DNA of 32,362 bases, taken from contig DASUHM010000030.1 of NCBI GenBank assembly GCA_036273515.1, positions 1 to 32,362 of the forward strand, written 5' to 3'. The notes beneath the pieces are model-generated. The model did not search any database. It saw nothing but the letters and a program-made list of their open reading frames with translations, and was not told the DNA's origin. This document shows, piece by piece, positions 1 to 7,344 of the stretch. Each line of letters starts with the position of its first letter. The stretch's first letter is position 1. The position numbers and the translations under genes are program-made. The stretch is from Gaiellales bacterium. Lineage in GTDB: Bacteria; Actinomycetota; Thermoleophilia; Gaiellales; JAICJC01.

Positions 1-2
1 CG

Positions 3-716
3 GTCGCGATGGCGGCGGTCGGCAGGCCCGCCGCAGTCCTGCTCGTCCTTCCTCTGATCGGCCTGCTCGGCGTCTTTGCCCGCCAGCGGCAGGTCGGCAT
101 CGACCGGGCACTCGAGCTCGGCCACGCATATCGCGGAACCGCGTTCCTGTTGGGTGACGTGGTCGAGGCCGACGACAGCTACACCGGCACCCACTGCCGT
201 GACGTCGTCGAGTTGGTGCTCGCGGTGGCTGACGAGCTCGGGGTCGACGCCCGGGGCCGCCGTGACGCCGAGTTCGTCGCGCTGCTCCACGACGTCGGCA
301 AGATCCGCATCCCCAAGACCATCATCCAGAAGCCCGGCCCGCTCACGGCCGAGGAGCGCCGCCTGATCGAGACGCACACCGTCGAGGGCGAGCGCATCCT
401 CGACCGCGTCGGCGGATCGCTGGCCGAGATCGGCCGCCTCGTCCGCTCCTGCCACGAGCGCTACGACGGCACCGGCTACCCCGACCACCTGCGCGGCGAG
501 GACATCCCGCTCGTCGCCCGGATCGTGTGCTGCTGCGACGCCCTGAACGCGATGACGACCGATCGCCCCTACCGGGCCGCGCTCACCGCCGCCGAGGCCA
601 AGGCCGAGCTCCGCGCCTGCTCCGGCACCCAGTTCGACCCGCGCGTCGTCGAGGCCGTGATCACGGTGCTCGGCGAGGACGGCGAGGACGAGGTCGAGCT
701 CGCCGCGGCCGCCTAG
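3..716 (+). CDS. HD-GYP domain protein, probable cyclic-di-GMP phosphodiesterase (5' end outside window)
   Basis: The frame is open to the left edge, so this is probably the C-terminal part of a longer protein; the first ATG inside the window is at 9. Numbering from that Met, residues 8-24 are hydrophobic and look like a last membrane segment. An HD-GYP domain follows at about 45-220: His62, the HDVGK motif (His94-Asp95), His123, CHERYDGTGYP with GYP at 156-158, and the DRPYR block at 185-189. These are the metal-binding and family-defining motifs of HD-GYP enzymes, which hydrolyse cyclic-di-GMP. The full GYP motif argues for an active enzyme rather than a plain HD phosphohydrolase. The acidic tail ends in a TAG that overlaps the stop of the convergent channel gene by 4 bp (CTAG). 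The family call is secure; the sensor domain and true start cannot be seen. Confidence 0.88.
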   Translation, partial: VAMAAVGRPAAVLLVLPLIGLLGVFARQRQVGIDRALELGHAYRGTAFLLGDVVEADDSYTGTHCRDVVELVLAVADELGVDARGRRDAEFVALLHDVGKIRIPKTIIQKPGPLTAEERRLIETHTVEGERILDRVGGSLAEIGRLVRSCHERYDGTGYPDHLRGEDIPLVARIVCCCDALNAMTTDRPYRAALTAAEAKAELRACSGTQFDPRVVEAVITVLGEDGEDEVELAAAA

Positions 717-1321
717 GCCGCCGGCTGGGACGCGCGCCGGCCCCACAGCGTCGCCGACGCGAGGTAGAAGATCGCGATCGCCGCGTACATGACCAGGCTG
801 GCGTCGGAGCTCCCGAACGCGAGCAGCGTCGCGGTCCCGTAGAGCAGCGGCCCGATCAGGTAGCTGCGGGTGATCCCGGAGACGTCGCGCGGGTCCGCGC
901 CGGGCACGAGCAGACCGGCGCGGATCGCGTAGTGCCACAGAGCATTGAAGATCAGCGCCATCGTCACCATCACCGCGCCGTAGTAGACCGCGGCGGCCGT
1001 GGCGTTCGGGGTGCGGGCGTAGTGCGAGATGAGCGCGGTCGGGTAGGGGACGACGGCGATCATCATCAGCAGGAAGATGTTCAGCGAGAGCAGCACCCGG
1101 TCGCAGCGCTCGATATGGCGCATGAGGCCGTGATGGTTGATCCAGATGATCCCGATCGTCAGGAAGCTGACCGCGTAGCTCGCGTCCGCAGGCCATTGCC
1201 GCACCAGGGCGTGGGCGAGCGAGCCGTCGCCCACCTCGGGCACGTGCAGGTCGAGGACGAGCAGGGTGATCGCGATCGCGAATACCCCGTCCGAGAAGGC
1301 CTCCATGCGCGTCTTTTCCAC
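713..1321 (-). CDS. TMEM175 family (DUF1211) membrane protein, putative potassium channel
   Basis: The 202-residue protein begins with the family signature: RMEAFSDGVFAIAITLLVLD holds the Arg and the FSD motif of the first transmembrane helix of bacterial TMEM175 channels. About six hydrophobic segments follow, and IWINHH lies in the third region, as in relatives. Bacterial members are around 200 residues and form potassium-leak channels; that function is known for the family and inferred here. The GTG at 1321 is preferred over the ATG at 1306 because a TAGGGT −10 hexamer lies 8 nt upstream of it, as for a leaderless transcript. It is divergent from the ABC-F gene across 38 bp and tail-to-tail with the HD-GYP gene. 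Confidence 0.85.
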   Translation of the reverse strand: MEKTRMEAFSDGVFAIAITLLVLDLHVPEVGDGSLAHALVRQWPADASYAVSFLTIGIIWINHHGLMRHIERCDRVLLSLNIFLLMMIAVVPYPTALISHYARTPNATAAAVYYGAVMVTMALIFNALWHYAIRAGLLVPGADPRDVSGITRSYLIGPLLYGTATLLAFGSSDASLVMYAAIAIFYLASATLWGRRASQPAA

Positions 1322-1359
1322 GGGGCGGCACCCTACCGCGCCGGTACAGTACCCGCGCG
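1322..1359. promoter_or_regulatory. Compact divergent promoter region (two leaderless-type −10 boxes)
   Basis: Only 38 bp separate the GTG of the TMEM175 gene from the ATG of the ABC-F gene. TAGGGT on the minus strand (1335-1330) lies 8 nt before the GTG, and TACAGT on the plus strand (1345-1350) lies 9 nt before the ATG. Both fit TAnnnT at leaderless spacing. No convincing −35 boxes were seen. Confidence 0.35.
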
Positions 1360-2994
1360 ATGGCGACCCTGATCTCGCTCCGGAGCGCCGTGAAGTCGTT
1401 CGGCGCGCGCACGGTCCTGAACGGCCTCGACATCGAGGTCGACGAGGCCGCGCGGATCGGCGTCGTGGGCCAGAACGGTTCCGGCAAGTCGACGCTGCTG
1501 CGCATCCTGGCGGGGCTCGACGAGCCCGACTCCGACCCGCCCGTGCGCCGGCGCGGGATGACCGCGGCCTACCTGCCGCAACTCGTCGGCGCCGACACGC
1601 GCACGCCGACCGAGATCTGCCACGGCGCTCGGCCGGACATCGCCCGCGTCGAGGCCGAGCTCGAGGCCTGCGCCGGGGCGCTCGGCGACCCTGCCGTCGC
1701 CGCCGACCTGGGCCGCATGCAGCGCACCCTCGACCGCCAGCAGCGGCTGCTCGACGAGTTCGACCGGCTCGACGGGCACACCTTCTCGGGCACGGTGCGC
1801 TCCATCCTCGACGACCTGGGTGTGACGCCGGCCGAGTCGGCCCGCCCGCAGGAGGAGCTGTCCGGCGGGAAGCGCAAGCTGGTCGCGCTGGCGGCGTGCC
1901 TGGCCCAGGAGCCCGACCTGCTGCTGCTCGACGAGCCGGAGACGCACCTCGACGCCTACCGGCGCAGCCGGGTCGAGGAGCTCGTGCGCGCGTTCTCCGG
2001 ATCGGTCGTCATGGTCTCCCACGACCGCTACCTGCTCGACGAGACGGTCAGGGAGATCGCCGAGGTCGACCGCGGCCGCGTGCGGATGTGGCCGGGCAAC
2101 TACTCGTCGTACCACGCCGCCCGCGAGCTCGAGCTCTACCAGCAGCAGGCGGCATGGCAGGCGCAGCAGAAGGAGATCGCCCGGCTCGAGGACGCGATCC
2201 GCCGCTACAAGCAGTGGGCGAGCATCATCGACGACCCCCGCCACACGACCCGCGCCCGCAACACGCAGCGCCGGATCGACCGCATGGACAAGGTCGAGCG
2301 GCCGGTGCTCGAGCGGCGCAAGATCGCGCTTCGGCTGCGAAGCGGCGTGCGCGGCGGGAAGCGGGTCGCCGAGTGGCGCGACGTGTCGGTGGCATTTGGC
2401 GCCGATCCGGTGCTGATCGGCGTCGATCTGACCGTGTTCCGGGGCGAGCGGATCGGCGTGATCGGGGACAACGGCTCGGGCAAGACCGTGCTCGTGAAGC
2501 TCCTGGTCGGCGAGATCGAGCCGACCGAGGGCGAGATGTGGGTGGGGCCGTCGATCGAGGTCGGCTTCCTGCCGCAGGAGCACGCGCCGGTCCCCGCGCG
2601 GCAGACGCCGGTCGACGCGCTGCGGGCGCAGAAGCCGTGCACCGAGGAGGAGGCCGTCTCGGCGCTCCTGCGCGTTCTCTTCACGTACGAGCAGTGCCGC
2701 CAGCACATCAACGACCTCTCCGGCGGCGAGCGGACGCGGCTCGAGCTTCTCCTGCTCATGCGCGCGGGCGCGAACTGCCTGGTGCTGGACGAGCCGACGA
2801 ACCACCTCGACATCGACTCGGTCGAGATGCTCGAGGCGGCCATCGAGGGCTTCGACGGCACCGTGGTCTTCGTCTCGCACGACCGCTACTTCCTCGACCG
2901 CATCTCCGACCGCATCGTCGAGGTCCGCGACGGCAGCGCGACGGCCTCGGAGGGCGGCTACAGCACCTGGTACGAGCGCCGCCGCGCGGCGTAA
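1360..2994 (+). CDS. ABC-F family ATPase (ribosome-associated type)
   Basis: The protein has 544 residues with two ATP-binding cassettes and no membrane segments, the layout of ABC-F translation factors. Cassette 1 has Walker A GQNGSGKST at 37-45, signature LSGGK at 167-171, Walker B LLLLDEP ending near 193 and the H-loop His at 221. Cassette 2 has GDNGSGKT at 369-376, LSGGE at 453-457, LVLDEPTNHLD around 474-484 and His507. The charged linker at about 250-330 corresponds to the P-site tRNA interaction motif region. One oddity is DEPETHLD in cassette 1, where ABC-F proteins usually have DEPTNHLD. Family members gate translation of stalled ribosomes or protect them from antibiotics; which subfamily this is cannot be told by eye. 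The gene ends just before a palindromic repeat that separates it from the convergent GNAT gene. Confidence 0.9.
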   Translation: MATLISLRSAVKSFGARTVLNGLDIEVDEAARIGVVGQNGSGKSTLLRILAGLDEPDSDPPVRRRGMTAAYLPQLVGADTRTPTEICHGARPDIARVEAELEACAGALGDPAVAADLGRMQRTLDRQQRLLDEFDRLDGHTFSGTVRSILDDLGVTPAESARPQEELSGGKRKLVALAACLAQEPDLLLLDEPETHLDAYRRSRVEELVRAFSGSVVMVSHDRYLLDETVREIAEVDRGRVRMWPGNYSSYHAARELELYQQQAAWQAQQKEIARLEDAIRRYKQWASIIDDPRHTTRARNTQRRIDRMDKVERPVLERRKIALRLRSGVRGGKRVAEWRDVSVAFGADPVLIGVDLTVFRGERIGVIGDNGSGKTVLVKLLVGEIEPTEGEMWVGPSIEVGFLPQEHAPVPARQTPVDALRAQKPCTEEEAVSALLRVLFTYEQCRQHINDLSGGERTRLELLLLMRAGANCLVLDEPTNHLDIDSVEMLEAAIEGFDGTVVFVSHDRYFLDRISDRIVEVRDGSATASEGGYSTWYERRRAA

Positions 2995-2995
2995 G

Positions 2996-3060
2996 CGGGG
3001 TCAGACCCCGAACGGAAGGGCAACGAAAGCGTCACGGCCACCGTTCGGGGTCTGACCCCG
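2996..3060. repeat. Palindromic intergenic repeat, copy 1 (GGGGTCAGACCCC type)
   Basis: A perfect 20-bp inverted repeat (arms 2996-3015 and 3041-3060) encloses 25 nt. Each arm contains the 13-nt near-palindrome GGGGTCAGACCCC. It fills the gap between two convergent genes, one base after the ABC-F stop and one base before the GNAT stop, so it may act as a bidirectional terminator. There is no T-run. The loop (GGAAGNGCAACGAA, then ACGGCC) is shared with the copy at 18379, so this is a dispersed repeat and not a chance hairpin. Confidence 0.85.
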
Positions 3061-3061
3061 A

Positions 3062-3556
3062 TTACAGGCGGCGGTACATGATCAGCAGGCCGACGTCGCC
3101 CTCGACCGGGTGGCGGAAGCCGTCCGGGATCGTCGCCAGCACCTCGAAGCCGAGCGCCCGCCACAGCGTGACGGCGGGCGTGTTGCACTCGACGACTGCG
3201 TTGAACTGCATCGCCCGGTACCCGTCGGCCCGGGCCTGGGCCAGCACGTGCTCCCCCAGGCGGCGGCCGACGCCCTGGCCCGCGTGACGCGGGTCGACCA
3301 TGAAGCCGGCGCTCGCGACGTGCGCGGCCGGGCCGCCGTGGTTCGGGCCCATCTCGGCGGTGCCGAGCACGGTGCCGTCGCCGGCGACGGCCACGAACGT
3401 CCGTCCCGGCGGCGCGTTCATCCACTGCCGCCGCGCGGTCGCCTCATCCGTGTCCGTATCCCACGAGAACGTCTCGCCCGCCCGGATGATGCCGCGCATG
3501 AACGCCCACATCGCCGGCCAGTCCGCGCCGGTCGCCTCGCGGATCTCAACGCTCAC
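3062..3556 (-). CDS. GNAT family N-acetyltransferase
   Basis: The protein has 164 residues, the size of a single GNAT domain. The acetyl-CoA binding motif A is clear: VDPRHAGQGVGRRL at 87-100, with the Q/R-x-x-G-x-G/A pattern as HAGQGVG. The C-terminal N-x-x-A-v-x-L-w-x-x-l-G-F element is at 125-137. The opening residues (IREATGADWPAMWAFMRGII) look like amino acid N-acetyltransferases of the phosphinothricin/L-amino acid type, but the substrate is not evident. The start is a GTG at 3556 that shares GTGA with the stop of the upstream amino acid ABC ATPase, so it is translationally coupled and last in the transporter operon. This context suggests it acetylates an imported amino acid-like compound, which is inference. 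Confidence 0.85.
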   Translation of the reverse strand: MSVEIREATGADWPAMWAFMRGIIRAGETFSWDTDTDEATARRQWMNAPPGRTFVAVAGDGTVLGTAEMGPNHGGPAAHVASAGFMVDPRHAGQGVGRRLGEHVLAQARADGYRAMQFNAVVECNTPAVTLWRALGFEVLATIPDGFRHPVEGDVGLLIMYRRL

Positions 3557-4308
3557 ATACGGCCCGCGGCGATGATCCGGGCCAGGAACTGCTGGGTGCG
3601 CTCCTCGGCGGGCGAGCTGAAGATCTGCTCCGGCGAGCCCTGCTCGAGGATCACGCCGCCGTCGAGGAAGCAGACCCGGTTCGCGATGTCGCGGGCGAAG
3701 CCCATCTCGTGCGTCGCGATCACCATCGTCATGCCGTCGCGGGCGAGGCCGCGGACGACCTCGAGCACCTCCGCCACCAGCTCCGGGTCGAGCGCGCTCG
3801 TCACCTCGTCGAGCAGCATCAGCCGCGGCCGCATCGCCAGAGCGCGCACGATCGCCACCCGCTGCTGCTGTCCGCCGGAGAGCCGGTCGGGATAGTCGTT
3901 CACCTTCTCGGCCAGGCCGAACTGCCCGAGCATCTCACGCGCCACCGCCTCGGCGTTCGCCTTCGACGTGCCGAGCGCCCGGCGCGGGCCGAGCGTGACG
4001 TTGTCGAGGACGCTCATGTGCGGAAACAGGTTGAACGCCTGGAACACGATCCCGATGCCGCGGCGCACGCGGTTCACGTCGACCCGCGGGGCCGTGATCT
4101 CCTCGCCGTTCACGACGATCCGGCCGGCGTCGATCGGCTCGAGCAGGTTCACGCAGCGAAGCAGCGTCGACTTGCCCGACCCCGAAGCGCCGATCAGGCA
4201 CACCACCTCGTGCTCGGCGACCGTGAGGTCGATGCCACCCAGCACCTCGTTCTTCCCGAACGACTTGCGCACGCCCTCGACGACCAGGCCGCCGGCCGGC
4301 GCGCTCAC
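3553..4308 (-). CDS. Amino acid ABC transporter ATP-binding protein (GlnQ/HisP type)
   Basis: A cytoplasmic ATPase of 251 residues powering a polar amino acid importer. It has Walker A GASGSGKST at 40-48, Q-loop Gln90 in GIVFQAFNLFPHMSV, signature LSGGQQQR at 143-150, Walker B LMLLDE at 163-168 followed by VTSALDPELV, and H-loop His200. FQAFNLFPHMSVLDNV and DEVTSALDPELV are typical of the polar amino acid uptake subfamily. The start is a GTG at 4308, overlapping the permease stop as GTGA; the gene ends in another GTGA overlap with the GNAT gene. The order binding protein, permease, ATPase matches a complete importer. The substrate is unknown. Confidence 0.92.
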   Translation of the reverse strand: MSAPAGGLVVEGVRKSFGKNEVLGGIDLTVAEHEVVCLIGASGSGKSTLLRCVNLLEPIDAGRIVVNGEEITAPRVDVNRVRRGIGIVFQAFNLFPHMSVLDNVTLGPRRALGTSKANAEAVAREMLGQFGLAEKVNDYPDRLSGGQQQRVAIVRALAMRPRLMLLDEVTSALDPELVAEVLEVVRGLARDGMTMVIATHEMGFARDIANRVCFLDGGVILEQGSPEQIFSSPAEERTQQFLARIIAAGRM

Positions 4309-5153
4309 GCGACGCCTCCCGCCTGCCGCCGCTGCCGTTCGCGCAGGATGAGCCAGTCGGTGAAGCGTGCCAGCGGAATCGTCAAGGCGATGAAGAAGAG
4401 CGCCGCGACGACATACGGCGTGTAGTTGAAGTCGGCGGCCGAGTTGATGTTCGCCTGCTGGAGCGCATCGACCGAGCCGAGCACGGACACGAGTGCCGTG
4501 TCCTTCTGCAGGCCGATGAAGTCGTTCAGCAGCGGCGGGATCACGCGCCTGACAGCCTGCGGGACGATCACGAAGCGCAGCGTCTGGGGACGGGTGAGCC
4601 CCAGCGAGCGGGCGGCCGCCTCCTGGCTCGGGTGGATCGACTCGATCCCGGCCCGGTACACCTCGGACACGTACGCGGTGTAGACGAGCACGAGTGAGAC
4701 GGTGCCCCAGAACACCGGACTGGTGGGGATCCCGGTCAGGTTCAGTCCGGGCATGCCGAAGCCGAGCAGGTAGACGACGAGGATGGTTGGCACGCCGCGG
4801 AAGAGGTCGGTGTAGACGATCGCGAGCGCCCGCAGCGGGAAGAACACCGGCCCCGGCAGGCCGCGCAGGATCGCGATCAGGAGCGCGAAGATCAGGATGA
4901 ACACCTCGGCGACCAGGAACATCTTCACGTTCAGGAGGAACGCCTTGGCGACGAGCGGAAGCGAGTCGCGAGCCTCGCCGGCGTTGAAGAACGACTGCTT
5001 GACCGTCTCCCAGCCCGGCGCGTTCACGATCGCCAGCGTGACCACGACCAGGAACACGAACGTGCTCACGAGCGCGATCGACATGTTCGTCATCGGCTCG
5101 TACCCGCCCTGCAGGATGCGGGAGCGCCGCCCCGGGACCGGCCGGATCGGCAC
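4305..5153 (-). CDS. Amino acid ABC transporter permease (HisM/GlnP type)
   Basis: The inner-membrane permease of the importer. The chosen start is the GTG at 5153, which shares one base with the TAG of the binding-protein gene and gives 282 residues; the ATG at 5093 (MTNMSIALV) is an alternative. Longer readings would run into the binding-protein gene. There are about five hydrophobic segments: one near the N-terminus, then the core from LPLVAKAFLLNVKMFLV onward. The coupling loop that docks on the ATPase is visible as EAARSLGLTRPQTLRFVIVPQA, a hallmark EAA motif. YTDLFRGVPTILVVYLLGF is the usual family block (fRgtPllvql). Only one permease gene is present, so it probably acts as a homodimer. 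Confidence 0.88.
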   Translation of the reverse strand: MPIRPVPGRRSRILQGGYEPMTNMSIALVSTFVFLVVVTLAIVNAPGWETVKQSFFNAGEARDSLPLVAKAFLLNVKMFLVAEVFILIFALLIAILRGLPGPVFFPLRALAIVYTDLFRGVPTILVVYLLGFGMPGLNLTGIPTSPVFWGTVSLVLVYTAYVSEVYRAGIESIHPSQEAAARSLGLTRPQTLRFVIVPQAVRRVIPPLLNDFIGLQKDTALVSVLGSVDALQQANINSAADFNYTPYVVAALFFIALTIPLARFTDWLILRERQRRQAGGVA

Positions 5154-6049
5154 TAGTGGAGGACGGGCGCGTTCGCCTTGTCGGAGAGCCAGGTCGTCTG
5201 GATCTGATCCAGCGTGCCGTTCGACTTCAGCGCGGCGATCGCCTTGTCCACGCACGACGTCAGCGGGCTGTTCTTCGCGAGCACGAGGCCGAAATGGCCG
5301 CTGCCGCCTGCAGACGCCGGGAACTGGCCGACGATCGTGCTGTCAGGGATCTGTACGGCCGTCATGTAGAAGGCGGTCGGCAGGTCGACGACGATGCCGT
5401 CGATCTGGTGCGCCTTGAGGCCGTTGATGGCGTCGTTCAGCGTGTGGTAGGCGGCCGGCTGCGGGCCGGGCTTGATGACGTTGTTGATCAGGTCATAGCT
5501 CGTCGTGCCAAGCTGGGTGCCGAGCTTCGCGCCGTGCAGGTCGGCGACGCTGGTCGCGTGCGCGTACTTGTTGCTCTTGAGCGTGACGACTGCCTGGTTC
5601 TCCGTGTAGTACGGGCTCGAGAAGTCGACGGTCTTGGCGCGCTTGGGCGTGATAGACACCTGGGCGAGATAGAAGTCGAAGTTCTTCGGTCCGGGCGCGT
5701 AGGACTGGTTGAAGTGCGTGACCGCCCACTTCACCTGCGAGTTCGTGAAGCCCATCTGCTTCGCGACCGCATAGGCGGTCGCGGCCTCGAAGCCCTTGCC
5801 GGTGTACGGGTTGTTGTTGAACTGGCCCGTCCAGCCCCCGCCGGGGCCGCCCGTGAAGTACGGCGAGTACGCCGGGTTGTCCGTGCCGATCGTGAGCGTC
5901 CCCGGATGCAGCAGCGCCAGGTTCTTCACCGCGCACGGGTTCGAGCCGGCGGCGACCGACGGGGCCGAGGGGCCGCTCTTCGCCGTCCCGCACGCGGAGG
6001 CCGCGGCGGCGAGGACGAGGACGGGCAGGATCCAGACGAGCTTACGCAT
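5153..6049 (-). CDS. Extracellular solute-binding lipoprotein, family 3
   Basis: A lipoprotein of 298 residues from the ATG at 6049; a GTG at 6058 would add three residues. The signal peptide has MRKLVW, a hydrophobic core and a lipobox-like ASAC, so Cys20 is the probable lipidated residue. The mature part shows features of family 3 amino acid-binding proteins: GTLTIGTDNPAYSPYF, GKGFEAATAYAVAKQMGF, the ITPKRAKTVDFSSPYY block that contacts ligand, and DGIVVDLPTAFY. A glycine-rich insertion near the first lobe (GGPGGGWTGQF) is somewhat unusual. It captures the substrate outside the membrane and hands it to the permease. The ligand cannot be assigned from sequence. Confidence 0.9.
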   Translation of the reverse strand: MRKLVWILPVLVLAAAASACGTAKSGPSAPSVAAGSNPCAVKNLALLHPGTLTIGTDNPAYSPYFTGGPGGGWTGQFNNNPYTGKGFEAATAYAVAKQMGFTNSQVKWAVTHFNQSYAPGPKNFDFYLAQVSITPKRAKTVDFSSPYYTENQAVVTLKSNKYAHATSVADLHGAKLGTQLGTTSYDLINNVIKPGPQPAAYHTLNDAINGLKAHQIDGIVVDLPTAFYMTAVQIPDSTIVGQFPASAGGSGHFGLVLAKNSPLTSCVDKAIAALKSNGTLDQIQTTWLSDKANAPVLH

Positions 6050-6084
6050 GCGCACCACACCGGAGGGGTCGAGGACGGCGTCCT

Positions 6085-6090
6085 ACGATA
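6085..6090 (-). promoter_or_regulatory. Possible −10 box for the importer operon
   Basis: TATCGT on the minus strand lies 35 nt before the ATG of the binding-protein gene, in the 73-bp gap after the response regulator stop. It matches TAnnnT. No clear −35 box was seen, so this is tentative. Confidence 0.25.
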
Positions 6091-6122
6091 CCCCGATCCC
6101 GGTGCGGGCGCGGTGGGTAGCG

Positions 6123-6500
6123 CTAGCGCTTGGCGAGGTGCGCGCCGATGCGGACCCGCAGCTCCTGCGGGCTGAACGGCTTCGTGATGTAGTCGTCCGC
6201 GCCGAGCGAGAAGCCGGCGTCGACGTCGCGGTCCTGGGCGCGCGCGGTCAGCATGATCACCTTCATGTGGGCGCACTCGCTGTCGGAGCGCAGCTCGCGC
6301 AGCACGTCGAACCCGCTGCGCTTCGGCATCATGACGTCTAGCACGCACAGGTCCGGCTGCTCCGTGCGGGCCAGCTCGAGGGCAGCCTGGCCGTCGGGGG
6401 CGGTCACGACCTGGTAACCCTCCCGCTCGAGGCGGAACTTCACCAGGCGGAGCAGATGCGGCTCGTCATCGGCGACGAGAACCTTGGGGGAGTCGGTCAT
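6123..6500 (-). CDS. Single-domain response regulator
   Basis: A stand-alone receiver domain of 125 residues from the ATG at 6500; upstream in-frame codons exist, but this Met sits directly before the conserved fold. The acidic pocket is Asp11-Asp12 in VADDE, the phospho-acceptor is Asp55 in CVLDVMMP, the switch Thr is Thr85 in MLTAR, and Lys107 lies in ITKPFSP. Such proteins, phosphorylated by a histidine kinase, signal by protein contact since there is no output domain. No kinase is adjacent. It is divergent from the tandem PilZ gene across 57 bp, so the two may be functionally related. It resembles PleD/DivK-type receivers (SLGADDYITKPF) more than the CheY at 31798. Confidence 0.9.
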   Translation of the reverse strand: MTDSPKVLVADDEPHLLRLVKFRLEREGYQVVTAPDGQAALELARTEQPDLCVLDVMMPKRSGFDVLRELRSDSECAHMKVIMLTARAQDRDVDAGFSLGADDYITKPFSPQELRVRIGAHLAKR

Positions 6501-6543
6501 GGCCGCTTCTTCGGCGGTCCGGCCCCGCGACTTGAGCACCAAT

Positions 6544-6549
6544 TAGACT
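6544..6549 (+). promoter_or_regulatory. Leaderless-type −10 box for the PilZ gene
   Basis: TAGACT ends 8 nt before the ATG at 6558, the spacing expected for a transcript beginning at or near the start codon. The same hexamer at the same kind of spacing precedes the MFS gene at 13241. No Shine-Dalgarno sequence was seen for this start. Confidence 0.35.
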
Positions 6550-6557
6550 CCGCGCGC

Positions 6558-7250
6558 ATGCATACCGACCGCCGCTCGTTCCTGCGTGTCATGGCCGAGT
6601 TTCCGGTGGGCGTGACGCGGCTCGACGCGGGCGCGGATCGGGAGCCGGCGTTCTCGGGCACGACGGTGAACATCTGCGCCGGCGGGGCCAAGATGATCGC
6701 CCCGGCGGGAGTGTCTGCGGGGGAGCGCCTGCGGCTCGAGGTGCGCTTCGCCCAACCGCCGTTCCTGGTCTTCACCGACGCCACGGTCACGCGGGTCGAG
6801 TCGGCCGAGGAGGGCCGGGTGGAGTGCGCGCTGCGGTTCGACGACCTCGACATCTACATCGAGCAGCGGATCGTGCGCTGGGTCTTCTCCGAGCAGCGGC
6901 GCGTGGCCGAGCGCCGCGCCGCCGTCCGCGTCCCGGTCGAGGTGCCGGCCTGGTGCGAGCCGGCAGCCGGCGGCGACCAGTTCAAGGCCCGCACGATCGA
7001 CCTCGCCGGCGACGGCGCCCGCATCGTCACCGACCGCGCGCTCGTGCCCGGCGACCGTGTCCACATCCAGCTGGACGTCGACGAGCCCGCCTACCGGGTG
7101 GCGTGCGTCGCCGAGGTGGTGTGGGCGAACATGGTCGGCGACGAGCGCTGGGCGTACGGCCTGCGCTTCCACGGCCTCGACCGGCCCACGCAGCGGCAGA
7201 TCGTCGACCACGCGATCGCCAGCGAGAGCGCCCAGCGGCGCCCGGCCTAG
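6558..7250 (+). CDS. Tandem PilZ domain protein, probable cyclic-di-GMP effector
   Basis: The protein has 230 residues and contains two PilZ domains, with no membrane segment or other output domain. Domain 1 (about 5-110) has the RxxxR motif as Arg6-Arg10 and the second motif as N38-I-C-A-G-G43. Domain 2 (about 118-225) has Arg120-Arg124 and D148-L-A-G-D-G153. The family's second motif is (D/N)xSxxG; in both domains the Ser is replaced (Cys40, Ala150), so affinity may be altered, although Arg, Asp/Asn and Gly are kept. PilZ proteins bind cyclic-di-GMP dimers and often tune flagellar motility or envelope functions, which fits the flagellar locus downstream and the nearby HD-GYP and GGDEF genes. 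The start at 6558 is the first Met before domain 1. Confidence 0.83.
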   Translation: MHTDRRSFLRVMAEFPVGVTRLDAGADREPAFSGTTVNICAGGAKMIAPAGVSAGERLRLEVRFAQPPFLVFTDATVTRVESAEEGRVECALRFDDLDIYIEQRIVRWVFSEQRRVAERRAAVRVPVEVPAWCEPAAGGDQFKARTIDLAGDGARIVTDRALVPGDRVHIQLDVDEPAYRVACVAEVVWANMVGDERWAYGLRFHGLDRPTQRQIVDHAIASESAQRRPA

Positions 7251-7251
7251 C

Positions 7252-7318
7252 GCACCAAGCGGGGTCAGACCCCTTTTGGTGCACCGCTTCGCGGCGACAC
7301 CACCAGGGGTCTGACCCC
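7252..7318. repeat. Palindromic intergenic repeat, copy 2 (GGGGTCAGACCCC type)
   Basis: GGGGTCAGACCCC at 7261-7273 is inversely repeated as GGGGTCTGACCCC at 7306-7318. The pairing extends inward with two mismatches to about 21 bp per arm. In addition, GCACCAA (7252-7258) pairs with TTGGTGC (7276-7282) around the left unit, giving a nested alternative hairpin. It lies between convergent genes (PilZ and the small acidic protein), like copy 1, and is more diverged than copies 1 and 3. Confidence 0.75.
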
Positions 7319-7344
7319 AGGCTGGCTCGCAGCGGGCGGGAGCG

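Noticed and set aside
1333-2880. A 515-codon minus-strand frame antisense to the ABC-F gene
   Set aside because: It is rich in Arg, Ala, Asp and Leu without motifs and mirrors the codon bias of a clear ABC-F gene.
6508-6535. A possible sigma-28 promoter for the response regulator on the minus strand (TCAA-N16-GCCGAAGA)
   Set aside because: The −10 element matches only 6 of 8 positions and lies 7 nt from the start codon; too weak beside the five better sites.
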